A stretch of 9,367 bases of DNA from an uncultured Clostridia bacterium (lineage in GTDB: Bacteria > Bacillota > Clostridia > Lachnospirales > Lachnospiraceae), in NCBI GenBank assembly GCA_946623485.1, contig CAMORF010000070.1, forward strand, positions 1 to 9,367, written 5' to 3'. Each line of letters starts with the position of its first letter. Position 1 is the first letter of the stretch. A program made the position numbers and the translations under genes. Under the pieces are notes generated by a model. It saw only the letters and a program-made list of their open reading frames with translations, did not search any database and was not told the origin of the DNA. This document shows, one piece after another, positions 1-6,139 of this stretch.

Positions 1-149
1 CTGAAGACAAGAATACTGAAGACAAGAATACTGAAGACAAGAATACTGAAGACAAAAATACTGAAGACAAGAATACTGAAGACAAAAATACTGAAAACAA
101 AAATGCTGAAATGAAAAATGATGAAGTGAAAAATGGTGAAAAATGCTGA
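1..149 (+). CDS. C-terminal tail of an upstream protein, pentapeptide repeats (partial)
   Basis: The frame starting at base 3 is open from the window edge to a TGA at 147-149. It encodes about six exact Glu-Asp-Lys-Asn-Thr pentapeptides, then diverged units (ENKNA, EMKND, EVKNG) and a final Glu-Lys-Cys. This frame is preferred because the commonest change between units, AAG to AAA, is silent (Lys) here, whereas in the frame starting at base 1 it swaps Arg for Lys. The Lys-Asn core is kept even in diverged units. A charged, Asn-rich repeat tail of this kind suits a linker or surface-exposed C-terminus, but function cannot be told because the body of the protein lies outside the window. The last unit before the stop is 5 bp short, which shifts the frame. 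Without that loss the protein would run on to a TGA at 178-180. The frame and strand choice is an inference. Confidence 0.5.
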   Translation, partial: EDKNTEDKNTEDKNTEDKNTEDKNTEDKNTENKNAEMKNDEVKNGEKC

Positions 150-160
150 AGTGAAAAATG
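1..160 (+). repeat. 15-bp tandem repeat array, degenerating 3'-ward
   Basis: Ten full 15-bp units and one 10-bp unit stand head to tail, with the consensus ctgaagacaagaata. The first six (1-90) differ only by G/A at one position. Units at 91, 106, 121 and 146 are progressively diverged, and the unit at 136-145 lacks 5 bp. The + strand is almost purely purine apart from the C and T positions. The array probably continues upstream of the window. Such arrays change copy number by strand slippage; 15 bp is a multiple of three, so whole-unit changes keep the reading frame. Confidence 0.9.
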
Positions 161-172
161 TCGGCGCTGAGG

Positions 173-201
173 TTGCATGATTTGCATTTCTCAGGTAAAA
201 T
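173..201 (+). promoter_or_regulatory. Candidate sigma-A-type promoter for the operon
   Basis: TTGCAT (173-178) and TAAAAT (196-201) are separated by exactly 17 bp. The -10 matches the consensus at five of six positions; the -35 matches only its first three bases. It sits in the roughly 195-bp non-coding gap (150-344) before the first complete gene, which is where an operon promoter would be expected. I saw no clear terminator for the upstream gene in that gap and no credible small gene. This is a visual match only. Confidence 0.35.
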
Positions 202-344
202 AAATAGATTGTGGGAGCATGGGATGATCAGGAATCGATGAATGCCATGAAGATTGAACGAGGGCAGCGGAAGCTGATGTGATTGTGTGCTCCATGGCCG
301 GACAACAGAAGAATTGAGATAAAGTGAGAGATACTTTTTGAAGT

Positions 345-1736
345 ATGGCTAAGATTCTGTTTGGAGATTATCTGAAATCAAAAAAGAACAAAGGGGCTGT
401 CTATGAGTCGGATGATGAGATCGCGAAGCGTGTGAAGGCGCTGATCGAATCAGACGCTTTTATCGTGCAGCCTCGTTTTCGTCTGGAAAGCTTCCAGAGA
501 GGGCTGGAACTGCTGGAGCAGATTCCGGACCATCCCGAAGCGGAAGCAATGAAGCAGATATGCCTGGAACGGATTGAAGCCGGGGAAGAAGCTTTGATCC
601 GGACGGATTTTGAGAACGCAAAGTATCATCTGGAGACAGCGTGCGATGAATATGAATACCGGAAGGTATCTGAAGAATTGCAGGCTGTAGCGGAAGAAGT
701 AAAAGCCAGGCGTGACCGCGTTTCGCCCGGCGCGGAGGATGCGGCTTTCTATGACGCCATGATCCGGGAAGCGGAACAGATGAAAGAAAAGGCAGACGCG
801 AAGGCTGGCGGTTTTACCCGGAAGGCCACGCTCCGCCGGGTTTGCGTGATTGCGGTGGCTGCGTTGATTGTGGCTGCGGCGCTGTATGTCTGGCTGAGCG
901 GATATGCCGAGTATATGGCAGCGAAGCTGGAGGGCATGGCCGGAATGTATGAATCCTCCTACAGCCGGTTTTATAAACTTGGAGATTATCTGGACAGCCG
1001 CAGCCAGTACGAGCATTATAAAGATCTGTATTTCAGGCAGAGGGAACAGGACGAGAGCAAATCCCTGCAGAAGGCAAAGGCAGGCGATACGGTTGTGTTT
1101 TCCGGAACCAAATGGAAGGTCCTTGAGAAGGAGGATACAAAACTTCGCCTGATTTGCACCGCTCCCGGGGAAGACAGCGCGTTCACCCATCTTGCCTATG
1201 ATGGAGAGACAAAGATGATCCCTGAGGAAGCGGGCGATGCAGGAAACGGATCCGGCGGCGACGCAGGCACCGGGGATCGAACCGCTTTTCACGGTGCTCC
1301 GGATGACGGAACCGGAATCGTTTTTTCGGAGGGCTCCGGAGCCGGAACCCGAACCGCATCCTGGAAAGATTCCAGCCTGCGGGCATATCTGAATGAGGAA
1401 GCTTTGAAGCATGAGTTTACGCAGGCTGAGATTGACGCAATGGAATTGCAGACGTCAGGACCGTCCGAGAATGTACAGTTCGGGACGAGGCTGGAGGATG
1501 AGGTACAGGACAGAATCTCGATCCTGAGCGTTGAGCAGGTGGAGGCTTATCGGAAGGATGGCATCTTCCAGAAGCCATCCGTGGACATGTGGATGCGCAC
1601 GCCGGGCCACGATATGAAGACAGCATCTTACATGACGGCGAAGGGAAGTATGATTCTCTATGGGAACGAGGTGACAGACACGAGTTTGTCTGTCTGCCCG
1701 GTGATTGTAGTAGATTACAGGAAGCTGGCTTCCTGA
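345..1736 (+). CDS. Single-pass membrane protein with extracytoplasmic DUF6273-like domain
   Basis: This 463-residue protein has three parts. Residues 1-165 are charged, mostly helical and probably cytoplasmic. Residues 166-184 are a hydrophobic membrane span with basic residues just before it (Lys160, Arg164, Arg165), which predicts N-in/C-out. The rest lies outside. Residues 202-220 carry a 'Y..S...F..LGDYLDS' motif like the short helical repeats seen in Clostridia proteins of this type. Residues 246-460 resemble DUF6273: 'W-K-V-L' near the start, 'SSLRAYLN' at 343-350, 'ISILS' at 391-395, and the late 'WMRTPG' at 416-421 (families usually show W-W-L-R-S-P-G). A Gly/Asp/Ser-rich stretch at about 293-338 interrupts the domain. 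DUF6273 has no settled function that I know of. The ribosome binding site is weak (GAGAG near 326-330). The permease gene starts 34 bp downstream, so cotranscription is likely; a link to polymer export or attachment is only inferred from position. Confidence 0.8.
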   Translation: MAKILFGDYLKSKKNKGAVYESDDEIAKRVKALIESDAFIVQPRFRLESFQRGLELLEQIPDHPEAEAMKQICLERIEAGEEALIRTDFENAKYHLETACDEYEYRKVSEELQAVAEEVKARRDRVSPGAEDAAFYDAMIREAEQMKEKADAKAGGFTRKATLRRVCVIAVAALIVAAALYVWLSGYAEYMAAKLEGMAGMYESSYSRFYKLGDYLDSRSQYEHYKDLYFRQREQDESKSLQKAKAGDTVVFSGTKWKVLEKEDTKLRLICTAPGEDSAFTHLAYDGETKMIPEEAGDAGNGSGGDAGTGDRTAFHGAPDDGTGIVFSEGSGAGTRTASWKDSSLRAYLNEEALKHEFTQAEIDAMELQTSGPSENVQFGTRLEDEVQDRISILSVEQVEAYRKDGIFQKPSVDMWMRTPGHDMKTASYMTAKGSMILYGNEVTDTSLSVCPVIVVDYRKLAS

Positions 1737-1758
1737 TTCCCTGCGGATTGTGAATGCC

Positions 1759-1765
1759 GGGGAGG
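1759..1765 (+). promoter_or_regulatory. Ribosome binding site fixing the permease start at 1771
   Basis: GGGGAGG lies 5 nt before the ATG at 1771. The longest open frame begins at a GTG at 1750, seven codons earlier, but that GTG has no comparable site upstream, so the ATG is preferred. Confidence 0.75.
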
Positions 1766-1770
1766 ATTTG

Positions 1771-2559
1771 ATGAATCATCTGAAATACCGGGTTAAGACT
1801 TTTTTGAAATACAAGGACCTGCTTGGTGAGCTGGTCGTACGTGATATCAAACTGAAATACCGCAGAAGTTTTCTCGGGTATCTCTGGAGCGTGCTGAACC
1901 CGCTGCTGATCATGATCGTCATGACAGTGGTGTTCTCTTCCATGTTCCGGAAAAACATCGAGAATTACCCGATCTACCTGCTGACCGGGCGGACGCTGTT
2001 TGAATTCATGCGCTTAGGAACGCAAAGCGGCCTGAAGAGCGTGCTGCACAACGCAGCCCTGCTGAAGAAGACCTATATTCCAAAGTACATTTTTACTGTT
2101 TCGAAGGTAACGAGCATTTTCGTGGATACCATCTTTTCGATGGGCGCTTTTTTCATCGTCATGATCGCGACCCGGTCGCCGTTCCACGTGCAGCTGCTCT
2201 ACCTGCCGGTGATTCTGATCCAGCTGTATATCTTCACGCTTGGCGTCAGCTTCTGGCTTGCGGAGGTGAATGTGTTCTTCCGGGACATTGAATACATCTA
2301 TCGCGCGGTCTGCACGGCCTGGATGTATCTGTCGGCGTTATTCTATCCCATCGAACAGCTTCCGCATCTGCTTCAGATCTTTGTGAAGACGTTGAACCCG
2401 ATGTATTATTACATTGCGCAGTTCCGCGATATCGCGCTGTACGGGCGGATGCCGGGCATCCGCATTGTGGTCGGCGGCTGGATCTGGGCATTTGCGCTGT
2501 TTTTCTTCGGGCTGTTTATGTTCCAGAAAAACAAGGACCGGTTCGTATTGTACTTATAG
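1771..2559 (+). CDS. ABC-2 type polysaccharide/teichoic-acid export permease (TagG/Wzm family)
   Basis: With the ATG start chosen from its ribosome binding site the protein is 262 residues, the usual length for this family (about 255-275). It has about six hydrophobic spans. An amphipathic basic N-terminus contains 'LVVRDIKLKYRRSFLGYLWSVLNP', the hallmark opening of TagG/Wzm/KpsM-like permeases (R-D-[IL]-K-x-[RK]-Y-x-x-S-x-L-G-x-x-W). The family also keeps 'F.R....NP' style loops and 'LNPMYYYI' before the last span, seen here near residue 205. Permeases of this type form a membrane channel with two ATPase subunits and move lipid-linked O-antigen, teichoic acid or capsule chains from cytoplasm to the outer face. 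The ATPase partner is the next gene, 164 bp downstream. The substrate cannot be read from the permease alone; the neighbouring Glf and CDP-glycerol transferase point to a galactofuranose/polyol-phosphate polymer. Confidence 0.93.
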   Translation: MNHLKYRVKTFLKYKDLLGELVVRDIKLKYRRSFLGYLWSVLNPLLIMIVMTVVFSSMFRKNIENYPIYLLTGRTLFEFMRLGTQSGLKSVLHNAALLKKTYIPKYIFTVSKVTSIFVDTIFSMGAFFIVMIATRSPFHVQLLYLPVILIQLYIFTLGVSFWLAEVNVFFRDIEYIYRAVCTAWMYLSALFYPIEQLPHLLQIFVKTLNPMYYYIAQFRDIALYGRMPGIRIVVGGWIWAFALFFFGLFMFQKNKDRFVLYL

Positions 2560-2723
2560 GTAAGGATACTTTGAGACATGTTTAGGATCTGTTACAAAAT
2601 AACTTGTACATCTTGCTTGTCTTTTCATCCGATAGCACAGCTCAAAAATCAATCACATAGTTTGGTCAGGACGGCTGACGGTGTTGTATACACTATTTTC
2701 TGCAATCAACAGGAGCATCATTC
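2560..2723 (+). other. AT-richer non-coding spacer between permease and ATPase-Glf genes
   Basis: This 164-bp spacer is visibly richer in A and T than its flanks. I see no convincing gene in it. AGGAG at 2711-2715, 8 nt before the ATG at 2724, is the ribosome binding site of the next gene. A poor promoter-like pair (TTGGTC, 17 bp, TGTATA) lies in the second half, and a short GTTA-caaaa-TAAC inverted repeat in the first half. A spacer this long is unusual between a Wzm-type permease and its ATPase, which are normally almost touching. Confidence 0.5.
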
Positions 2724-4664
2724 ATGGCAGCAAATATCATTGATGTCGATCATGTTTCCATCCGCTTTAACCTTGGAAATGTGAAGGTGGATAATCTGAA
2801 GGAATACGCGATCAGGCGCCTGAAGCATGAGCTGACGTTTCAGGAGTTCCTTGCACTGAAGGATGTCAGCCTGCATGTGAAGAAGGGAGAGTCCTGGGGC
2901 CTGATCGGAACCAACGGTTCGGGAAAGAGTACGCTGCTGAAAACCATTACCGGGATCCTGCGGCCGTATAAGGGATCCGTGAAGGTGCGCGGGCAGATCG
3001 CCCCGATGATTGAGCTTGGCGCCGGGTTTGACCAGGAGCTGACCGCACGGGAGAATATCTTCCTGAACGGCGCAGTCCTGGGCCATTCCAACCGGTTCAT
3101 GCAGGAGCACTTTGACGAGATCGTAGAGTTTGCGGAATTGGAGCGTTTCCTGAATTCTCCGATTAAAAACTATTCCTCCGGCATGAAGGCACGCCTCGGA
3201 TTCGCGGTGGCGACCATGGTGGATCCTGACATCCTGATCTGCGATGAGGTTCTGGCAGTGGGCGACGTCAATTTCCGCAAACGCTGCAACGCGCGGATGC
3301 GGCAGATGCTCTCCGGCGGAACGACGCTTCTGTATGTGTCACATGACATCCCGTCCGTGCGCCAGCTGTGCGACCATGTTTTGTGGCTGGAGCACGGGGA
3401 AGTGCTCATGGAGGGGGATCCGGATACGATCTGTGAAGCCTATCTGGAAAGGCAGGACAAGGTTTATTCCTTCCGGCGGAAAATCATGGAAGACCGCGAG
3501 CAGATGGAGCGGGGGAAACACGTTGACTACCTGGTGGTCGGCGCCGGGCTGTTCGGAGCGGTTTTCGCCCGTGAAGCGAGGAGAGCCGGCAAGAAGGTTG
3601 CCGTGGTGGAGAAGCGGGATCACATCGGCGGGAATATCTATACGGAAAAAATCGCGAATATCAATGTGCACCGCTACGGGGCGCACATTTTCCATACATC
3701 GAATCAGAAGGTCTGGGACTACGTCAATCAGTTTGCGGACTTTAACCAGTACATCAATTCTCCGGTGGCAAGGTATCAGGATGAGCTGTACAACCTGCCC
3801 TTCAACATGAACACATTTTCCAGGATGTGGGGTGTGGTGACACCGGATGAGGCAAGGGAGAAGATCCGATCCCAGATTGAAAGCCTTCAGATCACTGAGC
3901 CGAAGAACCTGGAGGAGCAGGCACTCTCCCTGGTCGGACGGGACGTATATGAGAAGCTGGTGAAGGGGTACACGGAGAAGCAATGGGGGCGTGACTGCAA
4001 AGACCTGCCCGCGTTTATTATCCGGAGGCTGCCGCTGCGGTTTACCTATGACAATAATTATTTCACGGACCGGTACCAGGGGATTCCCATCGGGGGATAT
4101 ACCCAGATCGTTGAGAAGCTGCTGTCCGGTGTTCCGGTGCTGCTCAATACCACCTGGCAGGAGTATTGCGCGAAGCATCCGGACTGTTATGGAAAGCTGA
4201 TCTATACGGGTCCCATCGATGAATATTTTGGTTATTCCCTTGGCAGGCTGCAGTATCGCACGGTGCGGTTTGAGACCCAGGAGCTGGAGACGGATAATTA
4301 TCAGGGGAACGCGGTGGTCAATTATACGGAGCGGGAGGTTCCCTGGACCCGGATCATTGAGCATAAGTGGTTTGAGTTCGGGAAGGATGCCCAGGGAAAT
4401 GAGATCCCGGGAACGGTCATTTCCAAAGAGTATTCCACCGAATGGGAGATGGGAATGGAGCCGTATTATCCGGTAAATGACCAGGCGAACCTTGCGCTTT
4501 ACCAGAAGTACCGCGCCCTTGCGGACAAGGAGAAGAATGTGGTCTTTGGCGGCAGGCTCGGGACATACCAGTATTACAATATGGACCAGGTGGTGGCGCA
4601 GGCCATTGCCCTGTGCGAGAAAGAGCTTGGCCGCAGGATTGTGATCAAGAAAAAGCATTCATAA
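2724..4664 (+). CDS. Fusion: polysaccharide-export ABC ATPase (TagH/Wzt type) + UDP-galactopyranose mutase (Glf)
   Basis: One uninterrupted 646-residue frame carries two complete enzymes. Residues 1 to about 245 are an export ATPase. They show Walker A (GTNGSGKS, 62-69), the family motif 'IELGAGFDQELTARENI' (96-112), the signature 'YSSGMKARL' (150-158), Walker B 'ILICDE' (170-175) with D-loop 'VLAVGD', and H-loop His207. Residues about 268-646 are a flavoprotein closely resembling bacterial Glf. They show the FAD-binding GxGxxG (273-278), Glu296, 'YGAHIFHT' (318-325), 'YTEKQWGR' with Trp421 (416-423), and Arg435 and Arg543, which I align with the two essential active-site arginines (Arg174/Arg280 of the Klebsiella enzyme). 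The C-terminal 'FGGRLGTYQYYNMDQV' matches the usual Glf ending. Glf interconverts UDP-galactopyranose and UDP-galactofuranose in the cytoplasm, needing reduced FAD. Only about 20 charged residues link the parts. The ATPase lacks the C-terminal extensions of many Wzt or TagH proteins. Start ATG 2724 has AGGAG 8 nt upstream. Confidence 0.93.
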   Translation: MAANIIDVDHVSIRFNLGNVKVDNLKEYAIRRLKHELTFQEFLALKDVSLHVKKGESWGLIGTNGSGKSTLLKTITGILRPYKGSVKVRGQIAPMIELGAGFDQELTARENIFLNGAVLGHSNRFMQEHFDEIVEFAELERFLNSPIKNYSSGMKARLGFAVATMVDPDILICDEVLAVGDVNFRKRCNARMRQMLSGGTTLLYVSHDIPSVRQLCDHVLWLEHGEVLMEGDPDTICEAYLERQDKVYSFRRKIMEDREQMERGKHVDYLVVGAGLFGAVFAREARRAGKKVAVVEKRDHIGGNIYTEKIANINVHRYGAHIFHTSNQKVWDYVNQFADFNQYINSPVARYQDELYNLPFNMNTFSRMWGVVTPDEAREKIRSQIESLQITEPKNLEEQALSLVGRDVYEKLVKGYTEKQWGRDCKDLPAFIIRRLPLRFTYDNNYFTDRYQGIPIGGYTQIVEKLLSGVPVLLNTTWQEYCAKHPDCYGKLIYTGPIDEYFGYSLGRLQYRTVRFETQELETDNYQGNAVVNYTEREVPWTRIIEHKWFEFGKDAQGNEIPGTVISKEYSTEWEMGMEPYYPVNDQANLALYQKYRALADKEKNVVFGGRLGTYQYYNMDQVVAQAIALCEKELGRRIVIKKKHS

Positions 4665-4782
4665 CGATTCAGCACATCGGACTGCCCCCTGCGAAGAACG
4701 CTTTGCATCCTGGGAAATGGGGTGGTGCAATCGTAACAGGCAATCATCCGGCAGGTACAAGGGCGGGATGCAGGCAGAACCA

Positions 4783-4842
4783 TAAAAGGGGAATGCTTCA
4801 GGACGAAGAGGAATGAATAAAAGGGGAATGTTTCAGGATGAA
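4783..4842 (+). repeat. 25-bp imperfect direct repeat spanning the next gene's ribosome binding site and start
   Basis: Copy 1 is at 4783-4807 and copy 2 at 4818-4842, 35 bp apart, with two differences in 25 bp. Copy 2 holds the AAAGGGG ribosome binding site (4820-4826) and the ATG start (4838) of the CDP-glycerol transferase gene. In copy 1 the start codon position reads ACG. The repeat lies at the end of a 173-bp non-coding gap (4665-4837) that I cannot otherwise interpret. Copy 1 also opens a tiny frame (ATG 4793, stop 4814-4816). It looks like a local duplication of a translation-initiation region. Confidence 0.8.
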
Positions 4843-6139
4843 TGACAGACAGTACAAACAAGCCAGAGACGCAGTGATGAATGTGCTTCGCAAAACGCCT
4901 TTGCGTGAAACGTGGTGGAAGGTGAAGAAGTACCCGCCATTCGCCCAGGTCCGCCATTTTCTTGGCGGGATTCATCAAAGGAAGCTTTTTGAAGAATGGT
5001 ATCCGGATATCTACGCGCGCCATTCATCTGAGCCGGTGGATCCCTATAAGGTTGTGATGATTGAGAATGCAGTAAGCGGGCTGAGCAGTCCATTCCGGCT
5101 GCTTTATCATGACCTGAAGAAGGACGGGCGGTTTACAATCCATGTACATCATCTCGGGAAGGGGCTGATCCATAAGGAGGACCATGACATCAATGGCGCC
5201 CGCCTGGCCAATGATGTGGGAAATGCGAAATATGTGATCCTGTCTGAGGCCTGCAATGTGCTCAGTGCCCTTCCGCTGCGGGAGGAAACCATTGTCCTGC
5301 AGCTGTGGCATGGCTGCGGCGCGTTTAAGAAATTCGGCAGGAGCACGGCTGACCTGCTGTTCGGGCCGTCCAGGGAAGTGTTTGATAAGAAACCGCTGTA
5401 TGCCCATTACAACTATGTCACTGTTTCCAGCCCGGAGGTTGTCTGGGCTTATGAGGAGGCCATGGGGCTGGAGGGACAGGGGATTGTCCAGCCCATCGGT
5501 GTCAGCCGGACAGACGTATTCTTTGACAGGAAGTATCTGGACAAAGCCGTGCAGCGGGTTTATGAGAAGGTTCCCCAGGCAAAAGGGAAGAAAATTGTGC
5601 TCTATGCGCCAACCTTCCGGGGGAGGGTCGCGAAGGCCAAGACACCAAACTACGAGTGGTTTGACCTGTGGAAGCTCCGGGAGGCGCTTGACGATGACAC
5701 AATCATCCTGATCAAGCATCACCCGATCATCAAGCCATATCATATCCCGCACATGCCGGAGGAATTGGAGGGAACATTTGCGGTGGACGTGTCTGACCTG
5801 CTTGACATCGAGGAGCTGATGATCGCGGCAGATGTGTGCATCACGGATTACTCGTCCCTGATCTATGAATATTCTTTGCTGGATAAGCCGCTGATCTTCT
5901 ATGCGTATGACAAAGAGAGATTCTGCGACTGGCGCGGATTCTATTACGATTATGATGAGATGACTCCGGGACCGGTCTGCTACACGATGGAAGAATTGAT
6001 CGATGTGCTCACCATGCCGGATTACGGGTACGATCCGAAGGAAATGAAGGCGTTCCGGGAAAAGTTTATGGACAGCTGCGATGGTCACGCAACGGAGCGG
6101 ATTGAGAAGCTGGTCTTCGGGGAGAGCCTGCGTTCATGA
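4838..6139 (+). CDS. CDP-glycerol (CDP-polyol) glycerophosphotransferase family protein
   Basis: This 433-residue protein belongs to the TagB/TagF/TarL polyol-phosphate transferase family (PF04464). These enzymes move glycerol- or ribitol-phosphate from a CDP carrier onto a lipid-linked glycan at the inner membrane face. Visible family marks, in order: 'LQLWHG' (155-159; His158 matches the conserved His-Gly), 'YAPTFRG' (256-262), 'IKHHP' (292-296, a second conserved His), 'DVSDLLDIEELMIAADVCITDYSS' (317-340, the CDP-binding C-terminal region), and 'DGHATERI' (415-422). There is no signal peptide or clear membrane span; the basic N-terminus fits peripheral membrane attachment. Length is near TagB (about 380) and well short of the 746-residue TagF polymerase. 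It could be a primase adding one unit, a decorating enzyme or a short polymerase; sequence alone does not decide. AGGGG lies 11 nt before the ATG. Its stop overlaps the next start (ATGA). Confidence 0.9.
   Translation: MNDRQYKQARDAVMNVLRKTPLRETWWKVKKYPPFAQVRHFLGGIHQRKLFEEWYPDIYARHSSEPVDPYKVVMIENAVSGLSSPFRLLYHDLKKDGRFTIHVHHLGKGLIHKEDHDINGARLANDVGNAKYVILSEACNVLSALPLREETIVLQLWHGCGAFKKFGRSTADLLFGPSREVFDKKPLYAHYNYVTVSSPEVVWAYEEAMGLEGQGIVQPIGVSRTDVFFDRKYLDKAVQRVYEKVPQAKGKKIVLYAPTFRGRVAKAKTPNYEWFDLWKLREALDDDTIILIKHHPIIKPYHIPHMPEELEGTFAVDVSDLLDIEELMIAADVCITDYSSLIYEYSLLDKPLIFYAYDKERFCDWRGFYYDYDEMTPGPVCYTMEELIDVLTMPDYGYDPKEMKAFREKFMDSCDGHATERIEKLVFGESLRS

Noticed and set aside
1..160. Tandem repeats considered as a CRISPR array.
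   Set aside because: Units are 15 bp and directly adjacent with no spacers, and they translate into an in-frame pentapeptide.
450..1412. A 320-codon minus-strand frame opposite the DUF6273-like gene.
   Set aside because: Low-information translation with no motif, no ribosome binding site seen, and complete overlap with a coherent + strand protein.
2680..2712. Promoter-like pair TTGGTC / TGTATA before the fusion gene.
   Set aside because: The -10 matches only about three of six consensus positions, too weak to list as a promoter.
2578..2784. A 68-codon + strand frame in the spacer before the ATPase-Glf gene.
   Set aside because: No ribosome binding site, Cys/Ser-rich nonsense-like translation, and it runs 61 bp into the fusion gene in another frame.
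3440..3540. The ATPase-Glf junction considered as a sequencing or assembly artefact.
   Set aside because: No frame change is needed across the junction, the linker codons look like their surroundings, and both domains sit in the expected operon context. It cannot be fully excluded without reads.
3339..4658. A 439-codon open frame on the minus strand opposite the Glf half.
   Set aside because: It is a shadow of the GC-rich third positions of the + strand gene. Its translation shows no recognisable domain, while the + strand shows clear Glf motifs throughout.
4703..4731. TTGCAT, 17 bp, TGCAAT as a promoter for the CDP-glycerol transferase.
   Set aside because: Spacing is right, but both hexamers match poorly (three and four of six), and read-through from upstream explains expression just as well.
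4613..4816. A 67-codon + strand frame bridging the end of Glf and the following gap.
   Set aside because: It begins inside Glf in another frame and has no recognisable content. Its last codons only happen to cross the direct repeat.
5024..6088. A 354-codon minus-strand frame opposite the CDP-glycerol transferase gene.
   Set aside because: The + strand carries all family motifs here; the antisense translation has none.
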